From Symsagittifera roscoffensis (Eukaryota > Xenacoelomorpha > Acoela > Convolutidae), in the NCBI RefSeq assembly GCF_963678635.1, contig NC_087062.1:65240647-65304646 (forward strand): a stretch of 64,000 nt of DNA, in the 5' to 3' direction. This document shows positions 35,760-45,382 of this stretch, in pieces (the first letter of the stretch is position 1; every line of letters starts with the position of its first letter). The notes under the pieces are model-generated. The model had not been told where the DNA came from, did no database searches, and worked only from the letters and a program-made list of their open reading frames with translations. Position numbers and translations under genes: made by a program.

Positions 35760-36649
35760 CCATAATTGAAACATTCGCCCAAATACTACACAGCGACGGA
35801 GCGTAGGAAAAGTACCTATTAACGACTGGCAGGCGTCAGTTACCTTAATCCTACTCGTTTTTCACCGTCTCGACCTTGCCAGTTGATTTTCTGGTCTGTT
35901 TAGGGCAAAGTAAAAAGTTACCATTTTTAGGCCATCAGTCAAACGACTTTTGATCAGCTTTCGTTTACATGCGAACACAACCACATAGCTGAGTCTCGGA
36001 TCCTCAGACTACGTGATGGTCATTAAAAACACGGCTCGAACAACCTATTTTAACATATTTTTGTGTGACAGTTTTATATTAAATCCATTGGAGATGGATT
36101 GACCCTTTCCTCTTTCTAGCTACTCATGTTCTGAAATATCAAACAATAACGGTGTTAATTAAGAGATCTATGACATTCCAGCAGCTATAAAGTTAGTTTA
36201 TACAGTCCCTTCACATAAACAGTCTCTGGGGGACCAAGCCTCCACTCCCGTAATATTCCTGAGATAACGCTCTTATCTCTTATAATTCGTGTCCCGGGAG
36301 GGTTCCGTGGTGTATTTCTTCCCCCACTGAATCCTCCTTCTCCACCAATATCTGTTGACAAGTGTCTTATCGTGCGTTGTTGCCACGATAAGAGGCTTCG
36401 TATTTTCCGTCTCTGGTACGACTGTTTTTCTCAATATCTGTCGTTGTTCTCAATTTCGTCACTTTTTTCGTCAAAATGGCCGTCTTTTTCTATTTCTCAG
36501 AAATGTTCACTCTTCAATCGAAATTTTAAAAATAAAAATTCTAGAACATTTTGACCCTCCTTCGCAACACTTTTTCGTTCATAAGGCCTTTAGTCACTCT
36601 TTCTTATGTCGCCGGAAGGTTGTGCTGTGTCATCTGGCAGAATGGCACA
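35760..36649 (-). mobile_element. LTR fragment L1 (minus orientation, 3' end truncated)
   Basis: Homologous over 36066-36649 to 51437-51998 (about 85% in the best 100 bp). It aligns with the longer LTR L2 across 35980-36150 as well. Read on the minus strand it begins TGTGCCATTCTGCC. It holds a perfect 9-bp hairpin (CTTATCGTG 36366-36374, CACGATAAG 36384-36392) and a second stem-loop AATCCAT/ATGGATT (36082-36100). The U5 end seems lost against the satellite. A purine tract GTCCGGGGAG (minus strand, 36652-36661) sits just outside, as expected for a polypurine primer. Confidence 0.6.
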
Positions 36650-37482
36650 TACTCCCCGGACAAGTCTCCATCAATATCCCTATTGATCGCATAACACCGG
36701 ATTATCGTCAAGTAGTTATCCAGTTTTCTGTAATCAACCTTACAAATCGCATAAGAAAATGAAATTTATCTACCCCACCTCAACTCACTACGTGTTCACA
36801 AATGGCATCGTACTACATCTCACTGCCTTTCAACATTTTCACAAAATTTGCACCATGAGGAGTGTCCTAGATAAAATTTCTTTTCTGACTACTTACGTCG
36901 TCTTGCCATAAAACTTCTTTTCGCTCTTTGTGATTAAAAAGTGGGACGTGGCACGGCCACGCACCCGTTAAAATTAACTTAACATTACTCACCAAGTATA
37001 ATCAGTTATTTATGCGGTCCTTTCAATATTAAAACTAAGAAACTCTGTGGCTAGGAAAGTTATTGAGTTACCCAACCCTTCCCGAGCGAGTTTACTCAAA
37101 CTTACCATGTCGCCACACAGTGAATTTGTGTCTTACACAGGTTTAAAACTTCAGTCGTGAATAAATAGGTAAATATACTCACCTATGCTCCTTATATACA
37201 TACATAAATAGCCATAACTAAAATCAACAATTTCAACAATTTTAACAATTGCATCATTATAGTTTGGTCTGACCAAACTAGATCAAAACAAAAAGTTTCA
37301 CAAGTTCAAAAATCAAAACTTGGTTGATTGGTTTAAGTTTTAGCACACAAATACAATCAAGTTTTCTCTCCTTCTCTTCTCTTCTTTGTTCATCTTCATT
37401 CCATCACTTCTCCATCCTGATGTTCATCGTCACTGTCTTCCAGAACTTTCTCCAACATGTCCATAGAGTTGCGGGCCGTGCC
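36650..37482 (-). other. Region between L1 and the unknown ORF cluster
   Basis: Next to L1, minus-strand codons YAINRDIDGDLSGE (about 36655-36705) resemble YAIDGDLDGY at 42155-42205 after element A pol. So this looks like the 3' end of a retroelement internal region. Positions 37360-37400 are a CT-rich run. No complete gene. Confidence 0.4.
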
Positions 37483-40400
37483 CTAACTCTCCTGCTCCAA
37501 CAGCCTCGGTTTGCAACAAGGTAGCAAGTCCACATTCACCTTCTGCTCCCGGTTCCTGCAAAAGCTGTTGTGAAGACATAGGCTCACGTTTCGTTCTAGG
37601 TCAGCTCTTAAGACCTCTTTCTTCTCATCTTCAGTAACACAAGGCGCTCCAGCTACCCGCTTCACCGCTGTGGTGACCGCGTTTCTGTGCGTCAAGAATG
37701 CTCTCTTATAGGCTCCTGGTCCTATATCTAGCTGGAACGATTGATAGGCTTCCGTGTTCCTCGACATGTGACGCTTCGCGCGTTCATACATCCATGATGT
37801 CATCACTGCACGGAACCAAGGCATCAATCTTTGCCTTGACCATATTCTTTCAATGGCTTTAGGTATCCTCAGAACCTTGCAGGTGGTTCTGAAAAGATCC
37901 AATTCACGACTCATCTTCACGTTGCTCAGCTGTTCAGGAGTCGGCACGGCCGTCTCCTGCTCATTTGTGTCCGCGTTAGCCTCCAGCCATCTCACTGCCA
38001 GCATGGCACTAACCACCACGATTGACACCTGTTCATTCTGATCGGGCAACCCCGTAGAGTACAACTCCTCCACGTCCCATACTAGCATTAGATTCCCTCG
38101 TTTGGGGTACCACAACGTCTGCGCCAAGCAGTGGCAAGGATACTCCCCATGGGTTCTCACTATGTTCCTTCGGGTCCGATACCCTGAGGCTCCCAGCAAC
38201 GGTTCCACCTCCATCAGAATTCTATGTAAGTCGTCTTTTTCTTCTATTGTGGGGAATTCAGTGGGTAAGGCTCCACTCGCTTTCTGTTTCTGGAACTCAC
38301 TCACATTGCCTTCGTTTAATCTCAGAAACTCTTCACCCACTACGTCTTGCAACTCGCCTTCAGACCTCTTCGGGACTGCCCGAAAGATCTTCGCCAATAA
38401 ATCATGTGACCTCTCCGACATTCTGGCCAACCTCACGCACTTTGGCACAGAGAAAAGTTGGTCAACCAACACTTGTTGCGTCCTCGCATCCATTACCACC
38501 ATGTGCGTAGGATACTTGCTATTACAGTATGGTGCGGAGCTTGAACCCACCATATATTTTGAACCAGTAGGTCTGTGATAGGCTTCACTATACTTCAGAT
38601 TCATTTCATTTTCTAGAACTTCTCGCCAGCCCCCAATCTTCTGCTCTGTCTGCAATGCTCCTGGGAATATTTCCACGCTGAGGGACGTCACTAGCTCATG
38701 GGCACGCTCCAGGCGCTCGAGTGATTCTATCGAACTCGTCAGGCTACAAAATCCCAAGGCTGTGATCAGGTTTACGTCCGTCACCCCATGGCAGTCTGCG
38801 ACCAACTCCATGGCACTCTTATCTGACATGTCCAATCTCCCGTACAATTGTGCCAGTTGTCGATGCTGCTCGCTCAGCGTAATCAGGCAGTGTCCCAGGT
38901 TACAAACTTGTCCTTCCATCCCACTGTGTTGAGCCAAGCATGTGCCTTGCTTCAACCAATTACTCGGTGTACCTTCCTCGGACAGCTCCGTGGACGGGTT
39001 GCTCTTCCTCTTCGTCAATCTCATGGCCAGCAGGTGATGTATCATGGCCAGATCATGTAAACTCGCATCATCTAGAGTTCTTTAGAGTCACTATTGAATC
39101 TAGAACAAACATGCTGTTGAATCCTAGTGCAGTCACTAGATTCACCTCGCTTCCTCCATGGCAATCTGCAATCTGTTCCGTTTCTGTTTTCGCCTTCGTC
39201 ACAATGTTCCCATACAATGTCGTCAATCGCTTGTGTTGATTCTCCAGGGTCTTTACGCAATCCAGATCTCCACAGATGTGACCTTCCAGTCCACAGACTT
39301 CTGCCAGCTACCAGGTTTGACCCAGCCCTCTGGTCCCCAGCCAGGCAACTCTACTTTGTCTTCTCCGGTGCTTTTAGAGGCTGTCGTCATCAAATTATAG
39401 ATAATGTTCAGGTCACGCAAGTTACAGTCTGAGTTCCGTTCCCTCTGCACGTCTTGTGTCGCCCGTAATAACGAATCAGCGTTGGGACTAGGACACAATG
39501 ATGGTTTCATCAGTTCCCATACCACCATTAAGCTCGTTCTCAGTAGTTCGTCCGATAATACCAATCCAAACTCCACTCGGTTGTCCGATTTTGGCACTGA
39601 AGGTGAGGTCACTTTTTCCTCCAAGACTAGTCCCAGCTTGGTCTGCTGATAAGCAGCGCTTCTTCTCGTTGCAATTCTTGACGTCCAGAATCTTAACAAC
39701 ACTGCTTGCTCGTAGTCAAAGAAGCAATCGCGTATGTCTTCATTTAGGAAAGGGTTGTACGCCATCCCTATGATTCCGGATACGTAACTGTATGATTTCT
39801 TCCTGATCGGTCCACAGTATTCACTGGATCTCGGCAGTCCTCCCATAGATTCTTTCGAGAGCATCAGCTCCTTGATTGAGAACCTCCTTCTTTCGTCTAT
39901 TTTGTTCATCGGTTCTAGCTCCACGGGTTCTTTCATATTCACTCGCATTGATTTGCTCTGATATATGTCTAAAAGTGCTAGCAAGGGCGAGGCTTTTAGC
40001 TCATTCATCTTGACGCAAGTGTTCAGTGCTGCCACTAAAAATTGTTCTATCATAAATCGAACAAATCAGAGAGCGTCTCTCTGCTTCGCGCACGCTACTG
40101 CTGCTCCTTCTTGGGTCAGCAGATCCCTCAACCTCGTCATTAATAACACCTTTTCTTCCTTCAATCTTTTCTTTTTTTTCCGAATCATACTCCCCGCGAG
40201 TCAGTCCAATCATGCACCAAGCGAACCTCAGTTGTAACTCTCTTCTCACATAGGGTATTGCTATCAGTGTGTGTATCTTCGGTGTGGTTCTCATTTCTTC
40301 TTTGAAGTATCGTAACACTACCGCTCTCCTTGGAAGGCTCACCAAATGCTCGATCGTTTCCGCGTGCATTTCAGACGATACCAGAGTCCCGTATGCCTTC

Positions 40401-41261
40401 TGCTTCAGGGTGGTGCCTTGCATCATCGTCTCCAAATAACCTTCCATGGCACTTTTGTCTTCCAGAGCAATTAAGGGTCCTCTGGCCGAATTTCTGTACT
40501 CTATCATCTCCAAGTATCCACCGGCGGGTTCACCAATCGATACAGTTTCCGACACTGTCAGTCAATTATATTCTACTGGGACTAGCTATCCTACGACGCT
40601 TCCCTTTCCGTGATTCATGGGAGACGGTTTGAAGTCTTTAAGAGTACTCTCTCCACATTGGCTGAGTATCTACATTTTTAACGTCGCTCCATTCAGAGTG
40701 CGGTCACTCTTCTTGGTTTTGTAACTGGCTGATTTTATTCCAGCCATGAGAATGGGTGGCACCATCGCTACGTCAGTCAACATCCTGTCCGTACCAGGCA
40801 ATCGATCATCACCCCTTCCCAAGTCCATAGCTTCTTCAACGCGTTTTCTTTTAGCTGAGTTGACAGCTTTCATCGAGATTACGGAATCCACCTTGTCTTT
40901 TCCGTTTTCCTCAATGTTACTTTGCTGCCCAGTTTCATCTTCATTTCATTAATTCTGTCAATCACCATTTTTGATCGCATCGTTCCCTTCCGGGTTTTTG
41001 ACAGATATACCACTTCTCCTTTGTATTCTTGCGGCGTCATCTTGACAGGAGAGTTTGCCTCACTTTCGTCAGTGGCCGAGTCGATCAACAACTCGCTCAA
41101 TCTCCATTCGAGTTTGTCAAGGACTTCCCGCATTAGTGGTCGGTTGAGACCTAGTTTCAACATAGAAGTCTCGATCCATCTGACGACGATAGATCGCATC
41201 TACCATCGGCCCCACACATGCCTCTGCCGGTTCCATTAATTCGTTCAAGTTGAAGTTGTCC
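37483..41261 (-). pseudogene. Broken long ORF cluster of unknown family
   Basis: A minus-strand coding stretch of about 1,250 codons, interrupted by frameshifts and stops. Fragments: start MDNFNLNELMEPAEACVGPM at 41261, then 41199-40879, 40891-40670, 40555-40001, 40053-39253, a fragment to 39069, and 39045-37483 (520 aa). Base composition is more GC-rich than the host genes and like the gag-pol regions nearby. I recognise no domain: no RT, protease, integrase, zinc knuckle, signal peptide or convincing transmembrane segment. A domain of about 115-120 aa is present twice in tandem (see separate entry). It lies between the macrodomain-like ORF and an LTR, so it is probably retroelement cargo or an old captured or viral structural gene. 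No function is assigned. Confidence 0.55.
38700..39425 (-). repeat. Tandem duplicated protein domain in the unknown ORF
   Basis: Copy 1 (39425-39075) and copy 2 (39065-38700) encode collinear motifs. RDLNIIYNLM pairs with HDLAMIHHLL, GWVKPGSW with NWLKQGTC, GLEGHIC with GMEGQVC, ENQHKRLTTLYG with SEQHRQLAQLYG, and IADCHGGSEVNLVTALGF with VADCHGVTDVNLITALGF. DNA identity is low while protein identity is clear, so the duplication is old and was kept under coding constraint. Copy 1 has a frameshift near 39290 and a stop at its end. Confidence 0.8.
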
Positions 41262-41647
41262 ATGTTACTTCAGAATCGATTTTATTGTCAGTTTGATGAA
41301 TTGAAATCAAGTGAATAATTAAATGATCAATCAGGATCTAGAAAAGAGGTCACGAATATCACATTTGTCAGCTTTATTCAAATTTTATAATAAAAATTAT
41401 TTAAAAGAGTTGAATAAAAAAATTTTTGATCCTAAAATTTAAAAAATCAGTTTGTTGATAAAATTTTGGAATTCGACCTAAGAATGGACAGTCCAAACTT
41501 AGGATCTATTCCTAAGATCGCCATTCGGTTATTCATGGTCACTAATTCCTTCTTATCCAAGGTCTTAATTTTATAACATACAACATAACATAGCACACAC
41601 AGCACACATTTAGTATGACGCCTTCCTGCATGCAACCTAAACTCAGC

Positions 41648-42049
41648 CTCTACTCAAATAATATTTCTTATGTAAGTATACTTGTATATTAGTATCAGAG
41701 AAGATTACGTGTACCAGTGCATACAGCTCCCGTGGATGCAGTCGTCCTCTGTTCGGATCGTACTCTTCTCGTTCGCCCTCGTCACCAAGAAACATAAGTA
41801 CTTTCCTGGTATCTGTGACGCCGCCGGAGGCAAAGCTGATACGCCTCCTATTCCCGGTCTTTGCTTCGAAAGAAATTCTATATTTCTCTTAAAATCCGCT
41901 GCTAACGCTGTCTTAAAATTTATGTCTGCTGTGATCCCTATCGCACATGTTCTGTTTGTGAGTATAAAATTGCTATCTGTCAATATTATCCTACTTGAAT
42001 TTTCATTTGGTAAGCTAAAATATGACTCAACTACTCTCCCTATGTCCAA
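41648..42049 (-). pseudogene. Decayed macrodomain-like ORF
   Basis: The minus frame 42049-41705 encodes CAIGITADINFKTALAADFK, FLSKQRPGIGGVSAL and KYLCFLVTRANEKST. These follow the order of a TARG1/ALC1-type macrodomain (ADP-ribose binding): C.(S)xDxxMxxGIAxxF, a helix, then the RYIYYLVTK strand. After a frameshift, LVHVIFSDTNIQVYL (about 41700-41655) fits the last helix and strand. The catalytic loop (MPRIGCGLD type) and the GIA motif are missing or altered, so it is not expected to be active. It follows the end of element A pol on the same strand. Cargo of the retroelement is likely but unproved. Confidence 0.5.
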
Positions 42050-42149
42050 TTTCTTAGGGTTCTCGCTGTTTCTGCTTTTAGATCACCTGTCTCTCTAGCT
42101 ATTCATAATTTTTTTATTAATAATTTTTCAGTGGGGTAAGTCCTACCCC

Positions 42150-42816
42150 CACTCCCCGGACAAAAATATCCATCGAGGTCTCCGTCGATCGCATACCGGA
42201 TATTAAATCGAGATTGGAAGCAGGAATCGGTTTTTATGTGTTTCATGCTTTCACGATCTACATCTTGAATCGTGACATTGGTCTCATTTGGGTCCGACGT
42301 CATTTCTTTCAGCCACTGCAAGACCCGCAGATTCGTCAAGTCCTGCTCATAGGATTACTGTTGCTCGTCGTCGAATTCTACCTCGGGCTTGGACCGGTCA
42401 TCGACCTACTCCTCGTCGTGATCGTCGACTATGTCGATGTCCTGTGACAGAGTTGTTTCTTCCAGACCCACTATTTCTTCCACTATCTTCTTCAGATCTA
42501 TCCTGTCCACTACGAAGTCATCTCCGTAAGGCTTATATTTCTACGTGAGTCTTGTCCTGTCGCTCTGTTGAGTCTGTATCGTAAACGGAAGATCTGGTTC
42601 CAAATTCTTGGGGACCTCCGTCTGTTCGGGGTCTTGCCAGTCCTCCTCTGCGTAGGGTAAGGTTTCTTCATCTGCTCCAATCACCTCGTTGGAATCCAGG
42701 TCGAGTGGTGGACTTGATCCTTCCTCTACCCCCTCATTTCCATCGTTCTTTCCCCTGGTGGAATTCTCATTGACCTCACAGGCAGGGCCCATCATCAGAT
42801 AATCCCCCTCTTCCAT
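42150..42816 (-). pseudogene. Element A, acidic pol C-terminal tail
   Basis: The frame 42816-42541 and its continuation to 42103 (two stops) encode a tail very rich in Asp and Glu (EEGSSPPLDLDSNE, EEIVGLEETTLSQDIDIVDD). No catalytic motif. It ends in YAIDGDLDGY over the polypurine-like sequence. Confidence 0.6.
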
Positions 42817-43988
42817 GTCTGCAGGTATACACCAGTTTTCTGTCGATGGTTTGTTTGTTTAATCTTCTCGTAGTGAGCAGCTCGGCCAGTACTCAGTCTA
42901 TAAAAGCGTCCCTCCTGGTGTACTTCCGTAATCATGAAGGTTCCCCTCCACTTTTTAGGAACTTTTTCTTTCACTTCGGTTGTATAACGTTCTGAAATAC
43001 CCATACGTAGTCTCCTACCGAGTGAGCTTTTGCACCAGCTGTTTTTTTTATCGAGTCTTTTCCTCTGCCTTGCCTGTGCCTGCTGAGTTTTCCGTCTAGA
43101 CAAATCGTTTAGTTCTTGTTGACGTCTAATCACATCTCTTACGTAGACTTGTGGTGATGTTTTCTTCCCCTCATACACTGGGTAAAAGCAAGTCAAAGGC
43201 AGAGACTTCTCGTGTGCGGTCAACATCATGTGTGGACTAAACCAGTTGGTGGAGTGTTGCGTGCTGTTGTAAGCTCCCATCACCTGTGAAAGATATCTGT
43301 CCCAATAGGTCATGTACCTGGAACAATATACCCTCAGCATCGACACTAGTGTTCGATTTTGCCTTTACACTACGCCATTCATCTTGGGATGGTATTTCGT
43401 GGAGTGAGCTTGAGCCATCTGTGAACTTCTCATGAGCTCTTTCGTAAGTTCTCCCACGAAAACCATTCCGTTATTCGATTAAAACGTCATTGGACAACCA
43501 TGTCTGGCTATCCACGTATTGATCAGGTGATCGCACGTCTCTTCTGCTGAGGCAGATATACAGGGCACGGCCTCTGCATACTTCGTGAAGTGATCTATCA
43601 TGACCAAGAGTTGATATTAACCACTGTCTGTCATACATATCTTTTGGTGATAAATCTGCACCACCTCGTTGAATTCAGATGACTCGATCGACTGCAAGGG
43701 AAATCGCAATTTCCTTGGATCCTTGACCTGTTGGCATGACAGGCATGCTGTTACCCACTTTTCGCATGCCTTTTTCATTCCAGGCCCTTCAAAGCGTTTC
43801 AGGATCCTCTGGTATACTTTGTCGATTCCCTGATGGCCCATCTGATCATGTGACCTGAATAAAAATTCTGTCTGATAGAGTATCGGCAACACTATCGCAT
43901 TATGTTTGTACAGGACCTTGTCTTCTTCTCTTCTCTTACAAGCAACAATTCCGTCCTTGTTCAGATATAACCTTACCTCTTCCTGCAT
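42795..43988 (-). pseudogene. Element A integrase, catalytic residues lost
   Basis: Fragments 43988-43617 and 43346-42795 plus the frame between them. They align with the element B integrase: FLFRSHDQMGHQG and ACLSCQQVKDPRK (HHCC zinc binding), FNEVVQIYHQKICM, ARHGCPMTF, then KKWRGTFMITEVHQ near the C-terminus. All three acidic catalytic positions are gone: Asp to Tyr (codon about 43650), Asp to Asn (about 43475) and Glu to a TAA stop (about 43357). Two more stops lie in the core. The product cannot be an active integrase. Confidence 0.85.
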
Positions 43989-43999
43989 AAATTACTGTC

Positions 44000-44413
44000 T
44001 CAGAATGCGGTAACTGTCTTCCTCCAGGTCACCTTCGTCCGGAGTTCCCTCTTCAGGTTGCTCGTCATGCAGTCATTTCTCTGCGCTCTTAGTAGGTCCG
44101 AGAGTCTATTTCTCGACTTCAAGTACGTCTTCTTGACCCTCATCTGACTATTCATTTTATCTGGCTGATGCGTGTCATCTTCCATCTTAACGCACCAAAT
44201 CTTCGCCAATGGTTGTGTTTCTTGTTCGAACGGTTGAAAATCAGTCCTGACTACCTCTTTTTGTGGCAAAAAGCTTATCGAACGTTTCGATACAGCTATT
44301 GTTTCCAGATCATCTGCTGCGTTGTCAAAGACTCTTTCACCTGGTATGAGGTAGATATCACTGTCAGGGTCTTGATATACCTCCCTGTCCAGATCCCTTG
44401 CTCTGGTCTCCAC
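44000..44413 (-). pseudogene. Element A post-RNase H spacer remnant
   Basis: 137 codons that align with the last third of the element B spacer between RNase H and integrase (ETIAVSKRS with ERIAVSRKP; RLSDLLRAQRNDCMTSNL with RLSDLIRAQKNDKMTSNL). It follows the protease linker within about 30 bp, so the junction near 44415-44440 is where RT and RNase H were lost. Confidence 0.8.
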
Positions 44414-44440
44414 TAGCTCTGGATCGCTAGCTCTGACAAT

Positions 44441-45382
44441 TCAGATCCTGAGCTCCATCATTAACGAATTCAAATTTCTCAGTCTAAAAACTGCTGCTAC
44501 AGCTTGTCCCGGCTGTAGTTTCACCTTTCTATCTAAAAAGATTGGGACATTGTTTTCATCTGTTATTATTCTTTTAATTGGTTTCTTAACATACTTGCGG
44601 TCCTGGTTTCTAATCCTTATTAGACCGTTGTTCAAGTCAACCATCACCTCGAAGTTCCTGACAAAATCTGAACTGCAAAAGCCCAAGACGCAAACGCCCA
44701 AGACAAAAGCCCAAGATAAACTGGTCGGAGTCATCCAAATTCTCTACCACCAGGAAGCTCATCCAAAGATCCCGTCCTCCCATGTGGAGGACCGTTATTG
44801 GTGTTTTTCCGGCTACGTAAATCGCTCCTCAGTTGGCTGAGGCCAGTCGGAGGTTCGTCGGAATTGGGTCTTCCCTCGTGAAGCCCATTCTTTCCCAAGT
44901 TTTTATCGGCAGCACGCTCACTACCGCTCCTGTGTCCAGAAGCCCTGTGACTCCGATTTTCTTCCCGTTGGTGTCGAGCAGATTGGTGTGAACCGCGTCT
45001 TGCTCCATCATGTCGTCATGGCCAATTTTGCGGACCTTAAGTTCTTCCTGTCCCAACTAGATCTGCCCCATTTGGTCGCTATCTGTTGTGACGTAGGTCC
45101 TAGTGTATATACTTATCCCGTCAACATTCAACATCACTTGATTAGGTCCATAGACTTCCAGGTAACGCCCGTGGAGTTCTTCGTTCGAGGGTAACCCGTC
45201 GTCAACAACGCTCGTAGATCCCTCGACTCACTGCGTGGCTCTACGTATGTCATATAACCTGCATATGTGTCTAAATGCATCATAGTGAACTCTGAAGGTT
45301 CACTTAGATTCCTGATCACCTGATTCCCAGCAACTGAAATTATTGACTGTATTCTGCTTCCCTGTGGCACCATCCCTAACAT
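44441..45382 (-). pseudogene. Element A aspartic protease region
   Basis: Fragments 45382-45134, 45056-44829 and 44734-44441. The active-site motif LLDTGAVVSVLP is intact, followed by IKTWERMGF. DFVRNFEVMVDLNNG and RIRNQDRKYVKKP match the element B protease-RT linker. Frameshifts separate the pieces near 45100 and 44800. Confidence 0.8.

Noticed and set aside
36355-36762. 135-codon plus frame across LTR L1
   Set aside because: Reads against the element through hairpins and the LTR boundary; no motif.
37483-41261. Unknown ORF cluster as a retroviral envelope gene
   Set aside because: No signal peptide, cleavage site or membrane anchor can be seen, so env is not supported.
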